Shown piece after piece: positions 42,906-51,145 of a DNA stretch of 64,000 nt. Each line of letters starts with the position of its first letter. Within the stretch, counting starts at the first letter, position 1. Below the pieces are notes generated by a model, which was not told where the DNA came from, did not search any database, and saw only the letters and a program-made list of their open reading frames with translations. Source of the DNA: Paenibacillus radicis (ex Xue et al. 2023) (GTDB lineage: Bacteria; Bacillota; Bacilli; Paenibacillales; NBRC-103111); contig NZ_JANQBD010000035.1 in NCBI RefSeq assembly GCF_024722015.1, positions 1 through 64,000 of the forward strand. The letters run 5' to 3'. Both the position numbers and the translations under genes were made by a program.

Positions 42906-43133
42906 ATAACTTCCTCCTTGTGAAACGTAAAACCCATTTATGAGTGATTACGTAAAAAGCTGCCGCTTGGATCACTTTTTTTAATATAGTTACTTAATAA
43001 GCTGTGATACAATAAAAATATCGTTTTATAGCGGATTTTGAACTAATATGTAAGAAGATATTGAGATTAGCGCACTTAAAAAAGGCCATTCAAGCTGACG
43101 GGCTTTGCCGCTTAATGAGGAGTAACTAACAGC

Positions 43134-44021
43134 ATGGGATACTTTCTACTTTTTCTTGCCATTTTATCATGGAGCTTTGTAGGGATACTAGTCAAAACAG
43201 CAGGAATAATGGTTGATAGCGCTACGATTACATTTGCCCGGTTTTCGCTGGGCATTGTTTTTTTGGGCCTTTTGCTTTTTTGGAGAGATAAGAAGCTGCG
43301 GATTCGTCTGAATCACAAATGGATTTGGATTGGAGCGCTGGGTAAGTGCTGCAATTATTATTTTGAGAACCTCGCTTTGTCGAGCGGGTATTCGTATGGG
43401 AATATACTAATCGGTCCGATCCAAACGGTTATTTTACTGCTGCTCTCCGCCTTTTATTTTAAGGAGCATGTTTCCAAACGGGGTTGGGCCGCTGCTGCCA
43501 TCTGTATAATCGGAGTGTTGTTTATTAGCTGGAACGGTCAACCGGTTGGTCAAATAGTGTCAGGCAGTGGCTTCACCACCTTATTATTTGTCCTTTCCGC
43601 TGTAGGGACGTCCTTCCACGTCCTCAGTCAAAAAGTATTGATTCAGTCGATGGACTCTGAAAACATGAATTTCTCGGTCTTTTTCTGGTGCTCTCTGCTC
43701 ATGGCTTTGCCGCTGCCTTTCCAAGCCCATGCAACCGGCCCGTTCAGTCTATGGGGTTTAGGAGCATTAGTTTTATTGGGATTGATTACCGGGCTTAGCT
43801 TCAATTGGTATGCCAAGGCTATGAAAAGGGTGAGCTTTGCCGTACTTATTCTGGTCGGGAACAGCAGTGTGCTGTTTTCGATTCTATGGTCCTACCTGTT
43901 CTTCCGTGAACCGATCTCGATATACATTATAAGCGGAGCGGCACTATTCATCGGCGGATTACTGCTCCTCAACTGGCCCTTAAAGCATGCGAAGCTGCGA
44001 AAATCATCGACTCAGGCTTAG
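43134..44021 (+). CDS. EamA/DMT-superfamily permease
   Basis: 295 aa with ten predicted helices in two EamA repeats. The first repeat begins FLLFLAILSWSFVGILVKTAG, and the second FTTLLFVLSAVGTSFHVLS; the GLSFNWYAKAMKRVSFAVLI stretch is typical. The substrate is unknown, probably a small metabolite exported or taken up. ATG with GAGGAG 12 nt upstream. 23 bp before the DNA glycosylase gene, so they may be co-transcribed, though with no clear link in function. Confidence 0.9.
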   Translation: MGYFLLFLAILSWSFVGILVKTAGIMVDSATITFARFSLGIVFLGLLLFWRDKKLRIRLNHKWIWIGALGKCCNYYFENLALSSGYSYGNILIGPIQTVILLLLSAFYFKEHVSKRGWAAAAICIIGVLFISWNGQPVGQIVSGSGFTTLLFVLSAVGTSFHVLSQKVLIQSMDSENMNFSVFFWCSLLMALPLPFQAHATGPFSLWGLGALVLLGLITGLSFNWYAKAMKRVSFAVLILVGNSSVLFSILWSYLFFREPISIYIISGAALFIGGLLLLNWPLKHAKLRKSSTQA

Positions 44022-44044
44022 CCCGGATATTAGGAGGGATTGGA

Positions 44045-44566
44045 ATGACCGACAAAGAAGTTCGTCTGCAAGGGCTGCCCCCAGTCGTGAACGAAGCTTG
44101 TAAAACGCTTGTGCTGGGATCGATGCCAGGGGCGTTGTCTTTGAGCAAGCAGGAATATTACGGACATCCCCGCAATCATTTCTGGCCGTTGATATACAAG
44201 CTATACGGAGGCGGAGCCTCGCCAAATGACCAATATGGCGAACGTTTGGCCTTTGTATTGAAACACAAGATTGCACTGTGGGATGTGCTGGGGACATGCG
44301 TGAGAGAAGGCAGTTTAGACGCGGATATTCGAGAGCCTGAGGAAAATGATTTTGCAGCATTTTTTCGTGACTATCCGGCCGTGGAGAGGGTATTTTTCAA
44401 TGGTCAGGCAGCGGAACAGCTATATCGCAAGCGTGTTTTGCCTGGGCTTCAGGAAATAGGTCTGGGCAAGGAGCTGCGCTATCGTACATTTCCTTCTTCG
44501 AGTCCAGCTAGAACGATGACGTTGGACGCCAAGCTGGCCATCTGGTGTGAGCTTGCTGATAATTAG
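44045..44566 (+). CDS. DNA-deoxyinosine (hypoxanthine) glycosylase, UDG superfamily
   Basis: 173 aa. The family motifs are visible: LVLGSMPGALSLSKQEYYGH then PRNHFWPLIYKLYGG (about 22-58), ALWDVLGTCVREGSLDADI (about 77-95), FFNGQAAEQLY and FPSSSPARTM near the C-terminus. These match the family 6 / HDG-type uracil-DNA glycosylase relatives, which remove hypoxanthine from deaminated adenine. The active-site loop is GSMPG rather than the GQDPY of classical UDG. It acts alone in base-excision repair. A terminator follows at once. Confidence 0.9.
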   Translation: MTDKEVRLQGLPPVVNEACKTLVLGSMPGALSLSKQEYYGHPRNHFWPLIYKLYGGGASPNDQYGERLAFVLKHKIALWDVLGTCVREGSLDADIREPEENDFAAFFRDYPAVERVFFNGQAAEQLYRKRVLPGLQEIGLGKELRYRTFPSSSPARTMTLDAKLAIWCELADN

Positions 44567-44578
44567 AACAACAAGATG

Positions 44579-44621
44579 AACCATCCCCAATCTACATGAC
44601 CATGAGTAGGTGAGGATGGTT
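44579..44621 (+). terminator. Terminator after the glycosylase gene
   Basis: AACCATCC (44579-44586) pairs with GGATGGTT (44614-44621), followed by TATTT. Confidence 0.8.
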
Positions 44622-44761
44622 TATTTGCTGTATTCCTGCAGTAAAGAGGCCTGAGATATGTGCAAAAAAAGGCTTCTCCACAGGAGAAAACCTCAGGCAG
44701 CCAAAACATTATTCATCCGGTTACCGCCTGGACGCGGATGATCGAAGCTTGGGAACCGCAT

Positions 44762-44958
44762 GGAGAACTTTGTACGGAACGGAGAGTTCCGTTATTCCAT
44801 CTGCCGCCTCCAATCTGGGGCGATAGCGGAAGTGGAAATTCCGTTATGTTGGCCGACTCGGGCATTTATGCACAAAAACAGAGTGATAACGGAACGGGCT
44901 GTTCCTTTATCACTCTGTTTTTTGGACTTTTCAGGCGATAGAGGAACAATTACTTCCG
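44762..44958 (+). repeat. Structured dispersed repeat R1, copy B
   Basis: Second copy of the element at 6717-6930. H1 is CGGAAC-GGAGA-GTTCCG (44775-44791). H2 is ATAGCGGAA...TTCCGTTAT (44823-44847). H3 is CAGAGTGATAACGGAAC (44879-44895) with GTTCCTTTATCACTCTG (44901-44917), one mismatch, then six T residues. Segments such as GTTCCGTTATTCCAT and ACAAAAACAGAGTGATAACGGAA are identical to copy A, while loops differ. The 3' hairpin of copy A is decayed here. The 44567-45038 gap has no other feature except the preceding terminator; open frames inside it follow the repeat. Confidence 0.8.
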
Positions 44959-45038
44959 CATTGCCCTCAACTTCCGTTGATGCAGCAGTACTGGCGTGTT
45001 GGTTACCGCTTGTCGATATTTTTCTCAGCTGCTTCTAA

Positions 45039-45185
45039 CTATTCTTCTTTAGTAATGGCGCCATTTAAGTTTTTGGTATTTTTCGTGCCTTCTACTGTAT
45101 CGTTGACAAACTCCATATCCTGATTTTCGGCTTCCATGGATGCCGTTCCCTCGTAGTTGCCTTGGTGTTTTTTGTTCTCAGACAT
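45039..45185 (-). CDS. Small hydrophilic protein, 48 aa
   Basis: The protein starts MSENKKHQGNYEGTASMEAE and ends KNLNGAITKEE, fully hydrophilic. ATG with an AAAGGAG site about 11 nt upstream, so translation is well supported despite the short length. Composition (Asn, Glu, Lys, Gly) is like small spore or stress proteins of Bacilli, but I cannot name the family. It stands alone, converging on the repeat R1 copy B. Confidence 0.65.
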   Translation of the reverse strand: MSENKKHQGNYEGTASMEAENQDMEFVNDTVEGTKNTKNLNGAITKEE

Positions 45186-45385
45186 GCGTTTTAAGCTCCT
45201 TTGTTCCCCTATGGGATTATATTATTGAATAACGGTTGATCCACGGGACATGATTGCTTTCTAGAAAAAGCGGCATGGATCCCATGATTAAGCTTGCCTA
45301 ATGGATGCGGAATTATTCCTTTTATTTGGAATCAATAGGAGGGAGGATGGTATACTAATTCAAAAAGGGGCAGGGGATGTAAGAG

Positions 45386-45925
45386 ATGGCGAGACAAGTT
45401 AGCAGTGTGCCTTTCGGGTATGTGCCTGACAATGAACGAGAGGAGGCGCGCGGCAGCCTGTGGGTATACGACAGTTTTCGTGACTATGGCATGCAGCAGC
45501 TTCTACGGGTTGTAGGACTGGCGGAACAAAGGTCGATGGTGAAGATTGTATTCTATCCTTTGCATGAAGAGACATTGAGACGGATGGGAGAGAAGGGGGC
45601 TGAACCCTATTACCGCAGAGCAGACAGGCTGGAAGAGCTGCTGGATGAGGCTGATCCGTTAATAAATACGCATATTGACCTCTGGGAGGGTAGACGCAAA
45701 AAATATACGCCCATGGATACAGCATTTCGATTCTTGGCGGAGAAGTATAAGGGGCCTCATTTTGTTTATGTGACGGTGGATATGGCGAACACGATAGCGG
45801 CTTTTGATTCTTTTGAAGAGTGGATCAAAAAGCTTCGGCTATTCATTGATATGAAGCTGTCTCCGTCGGCAGCTTTACATCCTAAGCTGGAGGCTTATGT
45901 ACACAGATGGGATGCCGTTGAGTAA
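45386..45925 (+). CDS. Hypothetical cytosolic protein
   Basis: 179 aa, alpha/beta, with no signal or membrane segment. The ends of strands are visible (SLWVYDSFRDYGMQQLLRVV, VKIVFYPLHEETLRRMG, FVYVTVDMANTIAAFDSFEE). The sequence is dense in charged and aromatic residues and looks well folded. I do not recognise a family. ATG with a GGGGCAGGGG-type site. Gap of 70 bp to the next gene. Confidence 0.72.
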   Translation: MARQVSSVPFGYVPDNEREEARGSLWVYDSFRDYGMQQLLRVVGLAEQRSMVKIVFYPLHEETLRRMGEKGAEPYYRRADRLEELLDEADPLINTHIDLWEGRRKKYTPMDTAFRFLAEKYKGPHFVYVTVDMANTIAAFDSFEEWIKKLRLFIDMKLSPSAALHPKLEAYVHRWDAVE

Positions 45926-45995
45926 TGCGCCCTCAAAATAAATGGAAGCTTCGAATTATATAGGGCCCGGCAAGTGTTAGAGGAGGGGGCCATAT

Positions 45996-47054
45996 ATGAA
46001 AAAGACGACGTGGATCATAATCAGCTGCTTGTTTGTTGGATTGGTAGCTTATGGAGTTATGGGCTTTAGTGACAGTTCGGCTTCAGCCGAAATATCGAAG
46101 GAAACCAAGGGCAGCTTTGTTCGGTTAGAGGATGGGGCAAAGAAGCTCGTCGTAACGGTTGACGGAAAAGAAACCGCGTATACATTGTCTGCAACCGCAT
46201 GGGTATACCGAAATATGCATAAATCAACGCTGGCTGAACTGCTGCCAGGAGATACGCTGGACCTTATTCTTAACAGCAAGGAGCAAGCGGCGTATATCAA
46301 AGCTTCCAGTCCGCAGACTGCAGCAGCACAGACGGAAGGAGGCAGGGCGCCGGGTGAAGCTCAGTCTTCCGCTTCAGTGCCAATCACAGCAGCAACGGTA
46401 AGCGATGAAGGCTTAGCGGCAGTCGACCCAGCCGTGGAAGGGAAAGCGGCTGGCCCTCAGCTGCCAGCTCAGTCTACAGATTCGGGAGCGAGTGGGGCAG
46501 CTGCACAAGGATCCGACAAGCCCAAAGGACCGGCAGGTGTGGCATCACAATCGCAAAAACCATCTGTATCCCAGCTTGGAGCCGGGCCCATCGAGAAGCT
46601 CTCGCTGGAATGGAAAAGCCGTGATCTTAAGCTGCAGATAAAGCTGGACTCGTCTGCACCAGGGAAAAACACGGAGCTGTATGTACAAACCAAGGAAAAC
46701 GCAGTCATCCATTTGACGGGTGCTTCCGCGGACGCTTTCATTGGAATGCTGTTAAAGGGACTTCCTACGCAGCGGCAAGCATTCGAGCAAGCCTTGAAGC
46801 AAAGAATTGCCGGGGAATTCCATGTGTCGGATACGAAGCCGGAGTGGAAGCTGGATATTGTAGAGTGGCGCCAAGCCGGGAATAGCGCTTCTTCCTCAAA
46901 CAAAGTGAAAGGCTACGAGAAAGACGAGCACGAGGGCAGCAGTAAGGATAAAGGCAAGGATACAGAAAAAGTTAAAGACAAAGAAAAAGACAAAGACAAA
47001 GAAAAAGAAAAAGGTAAAGATAAAGATAGAAGCAAGAACAGGGAGAATGATTAA
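45996..47054 (+). CDS. Secreted protein with YusW-like domain and Lys-rich tail
   Basis: 352 aa. Signal peptide or N-terminal anchor (MKKTTWIIISCLFVGLVAYG). A first folded domain (about 40-105) resembles a small SH3-like or SipL-type beta region (GSFVRLEDGAKKLVVTVDGK). A low-complexity Ala/Ser/Gly/Pro linker (about 106-195) and a second domain (about 198-300, IEKLSLEWKSRDLKLQIKLD to KPEWKLDIVEW) of YusW type follow. The tail is Lys/Asp/Glu repeats (KDKEKDKDKEKEKGKDKD) from slippage-prone hexamers AAAGAC/AAAGAA. Probably outside the membrane; the tail may bind wall polymers. Strong GAGGAGGGGG site. Confidence 0.72.
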   Translation: MKKTTWIIISCLFVGLVAYGVMGFSDSSASAEISKETKGSFVRLEDGAKKLVVTVDGKETAYTLSATAWVYRNMHKSTLAELLPGDTLDLILNSKEQAAYIKASSPQTAAAQTEGGRAPGEAQSSASVPITAATVSDEGLAAVDPAVEGKAAGPQLPAQSTDSGASGAAAQGSDKPKGPAGVASQSQKPSVSQLGAGPIEKLSLEWKSRDLKLQIKLDSSAPGKNTELYVQTKENAVIHLTGASADAFIGMLLKGLPTQRQAFEQALKQRIAGEFHVSDTKPEWKLDIVEWRQAGNSASSSNKVKGYEKDEHEGSSKDKGKDTEKVKDKEKDKDKEKEKGKDKDRSKNREND

Positions 47055-47078
47055 GGGGATAATGAATCGGATGTAAGA

Positions 47079-47133
47079 ACAAACAACCCGCTAAGAAGTA
47101 GGCATGCAGAGCCTGCTTCAGCGGGTTGTTTGT
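47079..47133. terminator. Bidirectional terminator between convergent genes
   Basis: ACAAACAACCCGCT (47079-47092) pairs perfectly with AGCGGGTTGTTTGT (47120-47133) around AGAAGTAGGC/GCCTGCTTC. It serves both the YusW-like gene and the PBP gene. Confidence 0.9.
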
Positions 47134-47134
47134 G

Positions 47135-49333
47135 TTAGTCGTCGTTCTTTTTTTTGCCTTTTCCCTTGGGGGGATTGTGATCTGAGTCCTGCTTGTACTT
47201 GGGCTCATCCTTCTTGAAGGCAGGTGATTGCGGATTGCTGCGGCCCTTGTCTTGCTGAATATCAGAAGAAGGAGGCTGCTGAAGCTTCGGCTGATAATCA
47301 GGCGGAATAGGGAACGGGACAGCGGGAGTGCCGCTTAGAGCCCGGCTCATAATCTCCCGGAAGAGTGATGCCGGTACTGCTCCACCGGAGGTGGTAAGGT
47401 AATGATTCCGGTCGGTCTGGTCATAGCCGAGCCATATGGCTGCGGTTAGCTCGGGTGTGAAGCCGACGAACCAGGCGTCCTTGGAGCCGTTGCCGCCAAT
47501 ATCGGCGAACTCCTTCGTAACGGGCAGCTGCGTCGTGCCCGTCTTGCCCGCTGCTGGCCGCCCAATTGCGGCGGCCTGACCCGTACCTGACTTTACTGCC
47601 TCCTGCAGCAGTAAAGTCAGGTCGTAGGCGACCGCCGGCCGCGTCACGGCCGCCGGCTTCGCCTGGGCCTCGACCAAGGGGAGTCCCTCCTTGGTCGTGA
47701 CCTTGACGATGGCGTGTGCCTGCTGCATCACGCCAAGGTTCGCGATGGCGCCGTAGGCCTGCGCCATCTGCAGGGGAGACACGCCCTCGGACAAGCCGCC
47801 GAGGGCAATGCTCAAGCTGCGGTCGGCCGGCGTGAGCGGAATCCCCGCCCTGCGTACGAAATCGAGGCCTGTGTCGAGGCCGATTTCGTTAAGCAGCCAG
47901 ACGGCGGGGATGTTCCACGAGCGGAGGATGGCCTCCTGCAGCGTGACCTCTCCGCGGGTTCGACCATCCCAGTCCCTGGGCTGGTAGCCCGCGATATTGA
48001 GCTCCCCGTCATATAGCGGGGAGCTGGAGGTGTAGCCGCGCTCAAGCGCCGGGCCGTACACCGCGAGCGGCTTGAATGAGGACCCCGGCTGGCGGCGCAG
48101 CTGGGTCGCATGGTTGAAGCCGCGGTATACCTGCGGTCCGCGCGTGCCAACCATCGCGCGGATACCCCCTGTGCGGTGGTCCAGTATCACCGCGCCGCTC
48201 TGCATCAACTGGTCGGGCTTACTCTCCGGAAACAAACTGTCGTTAGCATAGGTTTCCTGCAGTGTCTGCTGTACCAGCGGATCTAGGTCTGTGTATATCC
48301 GTAAGCCGGATGTTAGTACTTGTTCCTCAGTAAAACCGTACAGCGCCGCAGCTTCCTCTATAACATAATCTACGTAGGAGGGATATTTGCCTTTGAGCGA
48401 TTCTTGATTATTTTGTTTAAGGGTGATCGGCATAGCGGAAGCCTGCTTATAAGAGGCATCGCTGATGAACTGCTGGTCCTTCATTAGCGTCAGCACCAAA
48501 TTGCGCCGCTCCAATGCCTTCTCCTTGTTTTTTGCCGGCGAATAGGCTGTAGGCGCCTTGGGCAGCGCAGCGAGCAATGCCGATTCCTCAAGCTTAAGCT
48601 GCTGCACGGGCTTGGCAAAATATTCTTGGGCGGCGCCCTCCACGCCCCACCGGCCTTCTCCAAAATAAATGCTGTTTAAATATAACTCCAGAATTTCATC
48701 TTTACTGTATGTCATGTTGATTTTAAGAGCGTAGCCAGCCTCCTTCAGCTTTCTGCTGATTGTTTTGTCTGACTGCAGGAACATATTTTTGGCCAGCTGC
48801 TGGGTCAGCGTACTGCCTCCTTGCTGCAGTGACCCTGATCGCAGATCCCGTACCAATGCCCGTCCGATTGACCATAGATCAATCCCGGCATGCTCATAGA
48901 AGCGCTGGTCCTCCACAGCGATTACGGCATTGCGCAGCTCAAGCGGAATTTGCTCTAGCGGCACTGGAATGATTCGCGACGATGACAATTGGGAAGCTGC
49001 CTTCCCGCTGCGGTCCATAATAAGCGTCGGCTCAGGCAATGGATGCTCAAGCTTGCTGATGTCCAGCCCGCGAACCCAAATTGCGCCTCCTCCAGCCAAG
49101 AGCAAGCTGGTGAGAACCAGCGTACCGCCAAGCCACAGCCATGTGCGCTTGCGATTCATTCTTCTGAACCAACTGACTCGTTTGGCAGGCATATCCTTGC
49201 TGCTTCCAGTTTTGTTTTTCGTGATCATGTCCATCTGTTCCCGCGCTTTATCCGAGTAAGATCCGTCTCTGTAGACTCTATCTCTATCATCGTTTATTAT
49301 GCCCTCTCTAGTTGTATTATCGTTGTCTTGCAT
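47135..49333 (-). CDS. Class A penicillin-binding protein (PBP1A type)
   Basis: 732 aa from ATG 49333, 6 nt after GGGGGTG; an ATG nine codons earlier has no good site. Order: cytoplasmic tail; membrane helix near 65-85 (TWLWLGGTLVLTSLLLAGGG); glycosyltransferase domain with EDQRFYEHAGIDLWSIGRAL (catalytic Glu) and GGSTLTQQLAKNMFL; transpeptidase domain with nucleophile Ser in RQPGSSFKPLAVY, SWNIP (SxN) and KTGTT. A disordered Pro/Gln/Lys-rich C-terminus follows. It polymerises and cross-links peptidoglycan. The transpeptidase part (about 47500-48150) is much more GC-rich than the flanks. Similar PBPs are usually housekeeping. Confidence 0.95.
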   Translation of the reverse strand: MQDNDNTTREGIINDDRDRVYRDGSYSDKAREQMDMITKNKTGSSKDMPAKRVSWFRRMNRKRTWLWLGGTLVLTSLLLAGGGAIWVRGLDISKLEHPLPEPTLIMDRSGKAASQLSSSRIIPVPLEQIPLELRNAVIAVEDQRFYEHAGIDLWSIGRALVRDLRSGSLQQGGSTLTQQLAKNMFLQSDKTISRKLKEAGYALKINMTYSKDEILELYLNSIYFGEGRWGVEGAAQEYFAKPVQQLKLEESALLAALPKAPTAYSPAKNKEKALERRNLVLTLMKDQQFISDASYKQASAMPITLKQNNQESLKGKYPSYVDYVIEEAAALYGFTEEQVLTSGLRIYTDLDPLVQQTLQETYANDSLFPESKPDQLMQSGAVILDHRTGGIRAMVGTRGPQVYRGFNHATQLRRQPGSSFKPLAVYGPALERGYTSSSPLYDGELNIAGYQPRDWDGRTRGEVTLQEAILRSWNIPAVWLLNEIGLDTGLDFVRRAGIPLTPADRSLSIALGGLSEGVSPLQMAQAYGAIANLGVMQQAHAIVKVTTKEGLPLVEAQAKPAAVTRPAVAYDLTLLLQEAVKSGTGQAAAIGRPAAGKTGTTQLPVTKEFADIGGNGSKDAWFVGFTPELTAAIWLGYDQTDRNHYLTTSGGAVPASLFREIMSRALSGTPAVPFPIPPDYQPKLQQPPSSDIQQDKGRSNPQSPAFKKDEPKYKQDSDHNPPKGKGKKKNDD

Positions 49334-49527
49334 CAACTGCACCCCCTGTACAAACTCCATTGTTCTCTTGCTGATGAAATTCAGGTATGCTAATTTATTC
49401 GTAGGTCAGGACGTTTTTCAAGCTGCATCTCTTAGAAAAAACAATCTTTCCGGCTTGAAACAAGGTAAACATTAGACTCAAAACGAATAGTACCGTATCG
49501 GAAAAAGGAATCGAGGGAGTGAGATCG

Positions 49528-50475
49528 TTGAAGGTTGATCGTTTGTTGGCAATTACTATGCTGCTGCTCAATCGCAAAAGAGTTAGCGCGGGAGAGCTCG
49601 CAGAACGCTTTGAGATCTCTCTGCGAACGGTTTATCGTGATTTGGAGAGCTTGAATCAAGCGGGAATTCCGATTGTCTCCTTTGCCGGAGCCACGGGAGG
49701 TTATGAGATCATGGACCAGTACCGACTGGAACGGCAATTCCTGTCTATGGAGGAGCTGCAGTCGATTATTATAGCGCTTAAGGGCGTACGTACTACACTA
49801 GAGGACCGGGATATAGGAACCCTGATGGATAAGGTGGGAGCATTGGTAGCTCGTTCTGAACATAGCGCGATGAATGAGATGAGCCAACAGCTGATGATTG
49901 ACCTGAATCCTTGGCAGGGAGGAGAAGCCGACAAAGAGAAGCTGGCGGTACTCCGAGATGCGATTGGTCAGATGAGAATCATACGCTTCTCCTACACGAG
50001 CTCAATGGGAGATGATTCCGAGAGATTTTGCGAGCCGATGGGCGTTGTGCTGAAAGGTTACGTTTGGTATTTATATGGTTTTTGCAAGCTTAGGGAGGAC
50101 TACCGGATTTTCCGTCTGTCACGGATTGGGCAATTAACGGTCACTTCAGATATTTTCCAGAGAAAGCAGCATACGCTGGAGCAGTTGGATTACCGCTGGA
50201 GTCGGCATAAGGATCGGGATCATGTCCAGTTAGTGCTGTTAATCCAGCCCAGGATGAAAGCGCGGATTCAAGATTATTTCAAGCCTGAGCAGATCGTTAC
50301 GATGCCGGATGGGATGCTGCGCGTTACTTCCGTTCAGCCGGAGGAGCCCTGGTTGTACGGCATGCTGCTTAGTTATGGAGCTGATCTGAGAATAGTGGAG
50401 CCGGCTTCGGTAAGGCAGGCTGTTTTGGCGGAAGCCCAAAAAATTGTACAGATGTATGAACCAATCTTGACATAA
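49528..50475 (+). CDS. WYL-domain transcriptional regulator (YafY type)
   Basis: 315 aa. An N-terminal winged HTH (about 1-60, LLNRKRVSAGELAERFEISL, RTVYRDLESLNQAGIPI) precedes a WYL domain (about 135-215, with LKGYVWYLYGFCKLREDYRIFRLSRI) and a WCX C-terminal part. Start TTG 49528, 9 nt after GGGAG, matching the family N-terminus MKVDRLLAI; a GTG three codons earlier overlaps that site. WYL proteins often sense nucleic acid or small ligands and control repair, defence or stress genes. The next gene, DinB, is 71 bp downstream and is the likely partner or target. Confidence 0.92.
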   Translation: MKVDRLLAITMLLLNRKRVSAGELAERFEISLRTVYRDLESLNQAGIPIVSFAGATGGYEIMDQYRLERQFLSMEELQSIIIALKGVRTTLEDRDIGTLMDKVGALVARSEHSAMNEMSQQLMIDLNPWQGGEADKEKLAVLRDAIGQMRIIRFSYTSSMGDDSERFCEPMGVVLKGYVWYLYGFCKLREDYRIFRLSRIGQLTVTSDIFQRKQHTLEQLDYRWSRHKDRDHVQLVLLIQPRMKARIQDYFKPEQIVTMPDGMLRVTSVQPEEPWLYGMLLSYGADLRIVEPASVRQAVLAEAQKIVQMYEPILT

Positions 50476-50546
50476 TGCTGTCAGGGTTGCTGGATTATTA
50501 TGTAGATATGTAAGTGAATCCACCATTACTGAGGAGGCTATCAAAC

Positions 50547-51047
50547 ATGTTTACAACCGTGCAATCCTTTGTGGCAAGCTGGTCTATGGAGTCCGCAGCT
50601 ACTCAACGTGTCATGGATGCTTTAACCGATGCATCTTTAGGTCAAGAAATTGCTCCCAATCACCGAAAATTAGGTCAACTGGCGTGGCATCTGGTGATAA
50701 CGGTTCATGAGATGCTGTCACGCACCGGACTTACCTTCGATCCTGTAGCTGAAGATGAGCATGCCCCAGCTTCTGCAGCTGCTATCGCTGAGGCTTACCG
50801 TCGTGCCGGACAGGCAATGATTGCTGCCATCCAAACACAATGGACAGACGGGGACTTGAACAAAATGACCAATATGTATGGTGAGGAATGGCCAAACGGC
50901 TTGACGTTGCACATTTTTATCCAGCATGAAATCCACCATCGCGGTCAGATGACGGTGTTGATGCGTCAAGCAGGTCTGCGCGTGCCTGATGTTTATGGAC
51001 CCACTCGCGAGGATTGGATCGAGCGCGGCTTGCAGCCTATGGTGTAA
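50547..51047 (+). CDS. DinB family protein
   Basis: 166 aa from ATG 50547, 9 nt after GAGGAGG. A four-helix bundle of the DinB/YfiT-like superfamily with the metal-ligand histidines in LGQLAWHLVITVHEMLS and IQHEIHHRGQMTVLMRQAGL. Family members are metal-binding helical proteins, often thiol transferases or of unknown role, some DNA-damage induced in Bacillus. Regulation by the adjacent WYL protein is likely. Terminator after. Confidence 0.92.
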   Translation: MFTTVQSFVASWSMESAATQRVMDALTDASLGQEIAPNHRKLGQLAWHLVITVHEMLSRTGLTFDPVAEDEHAPASAAAIAEAYRRAGQAMIAAIQTQWTDGDLNKMTNMYGEEWPNGLTLHIFIQHEIHHRGQMTVLMRQAGLRVPDVYGPTREDWIERGLQPMV

Positions 51048-51077
51048 TGAGCGGCGCCCACTCAATCAAAGTGGTTT

Positions 51078-51132
51078 AAACAAAAAGAACAGATCAAGAC
51101 CCTGTATGGGCCTTAATCTGTTCTTTTTGTTT
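51078..51132. terminator. Bidirectional terminator between dinB and uxaC
   Basis: AAACAAAAAGAACAGAT (51078-51094) pairs perfectly with ATCTGTTCTTTTTGTTT (51116-51132), inner AAGACCC/GGGCCTT. Confidence 0.92.
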
Positions 51133-51145
51133 GAACCTATCTAAC

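Noticed and set aside
42943..42982. Hairpin AGTGAT/ATCACT with seven T residues upstream of the minus-strand 73-aa gene
   Set aside because: Terminator-like only for plus-strand transcription, yet no plus-strand gene ends there; stem of six pairs with a 22-nt loop is too weak to call a feature.
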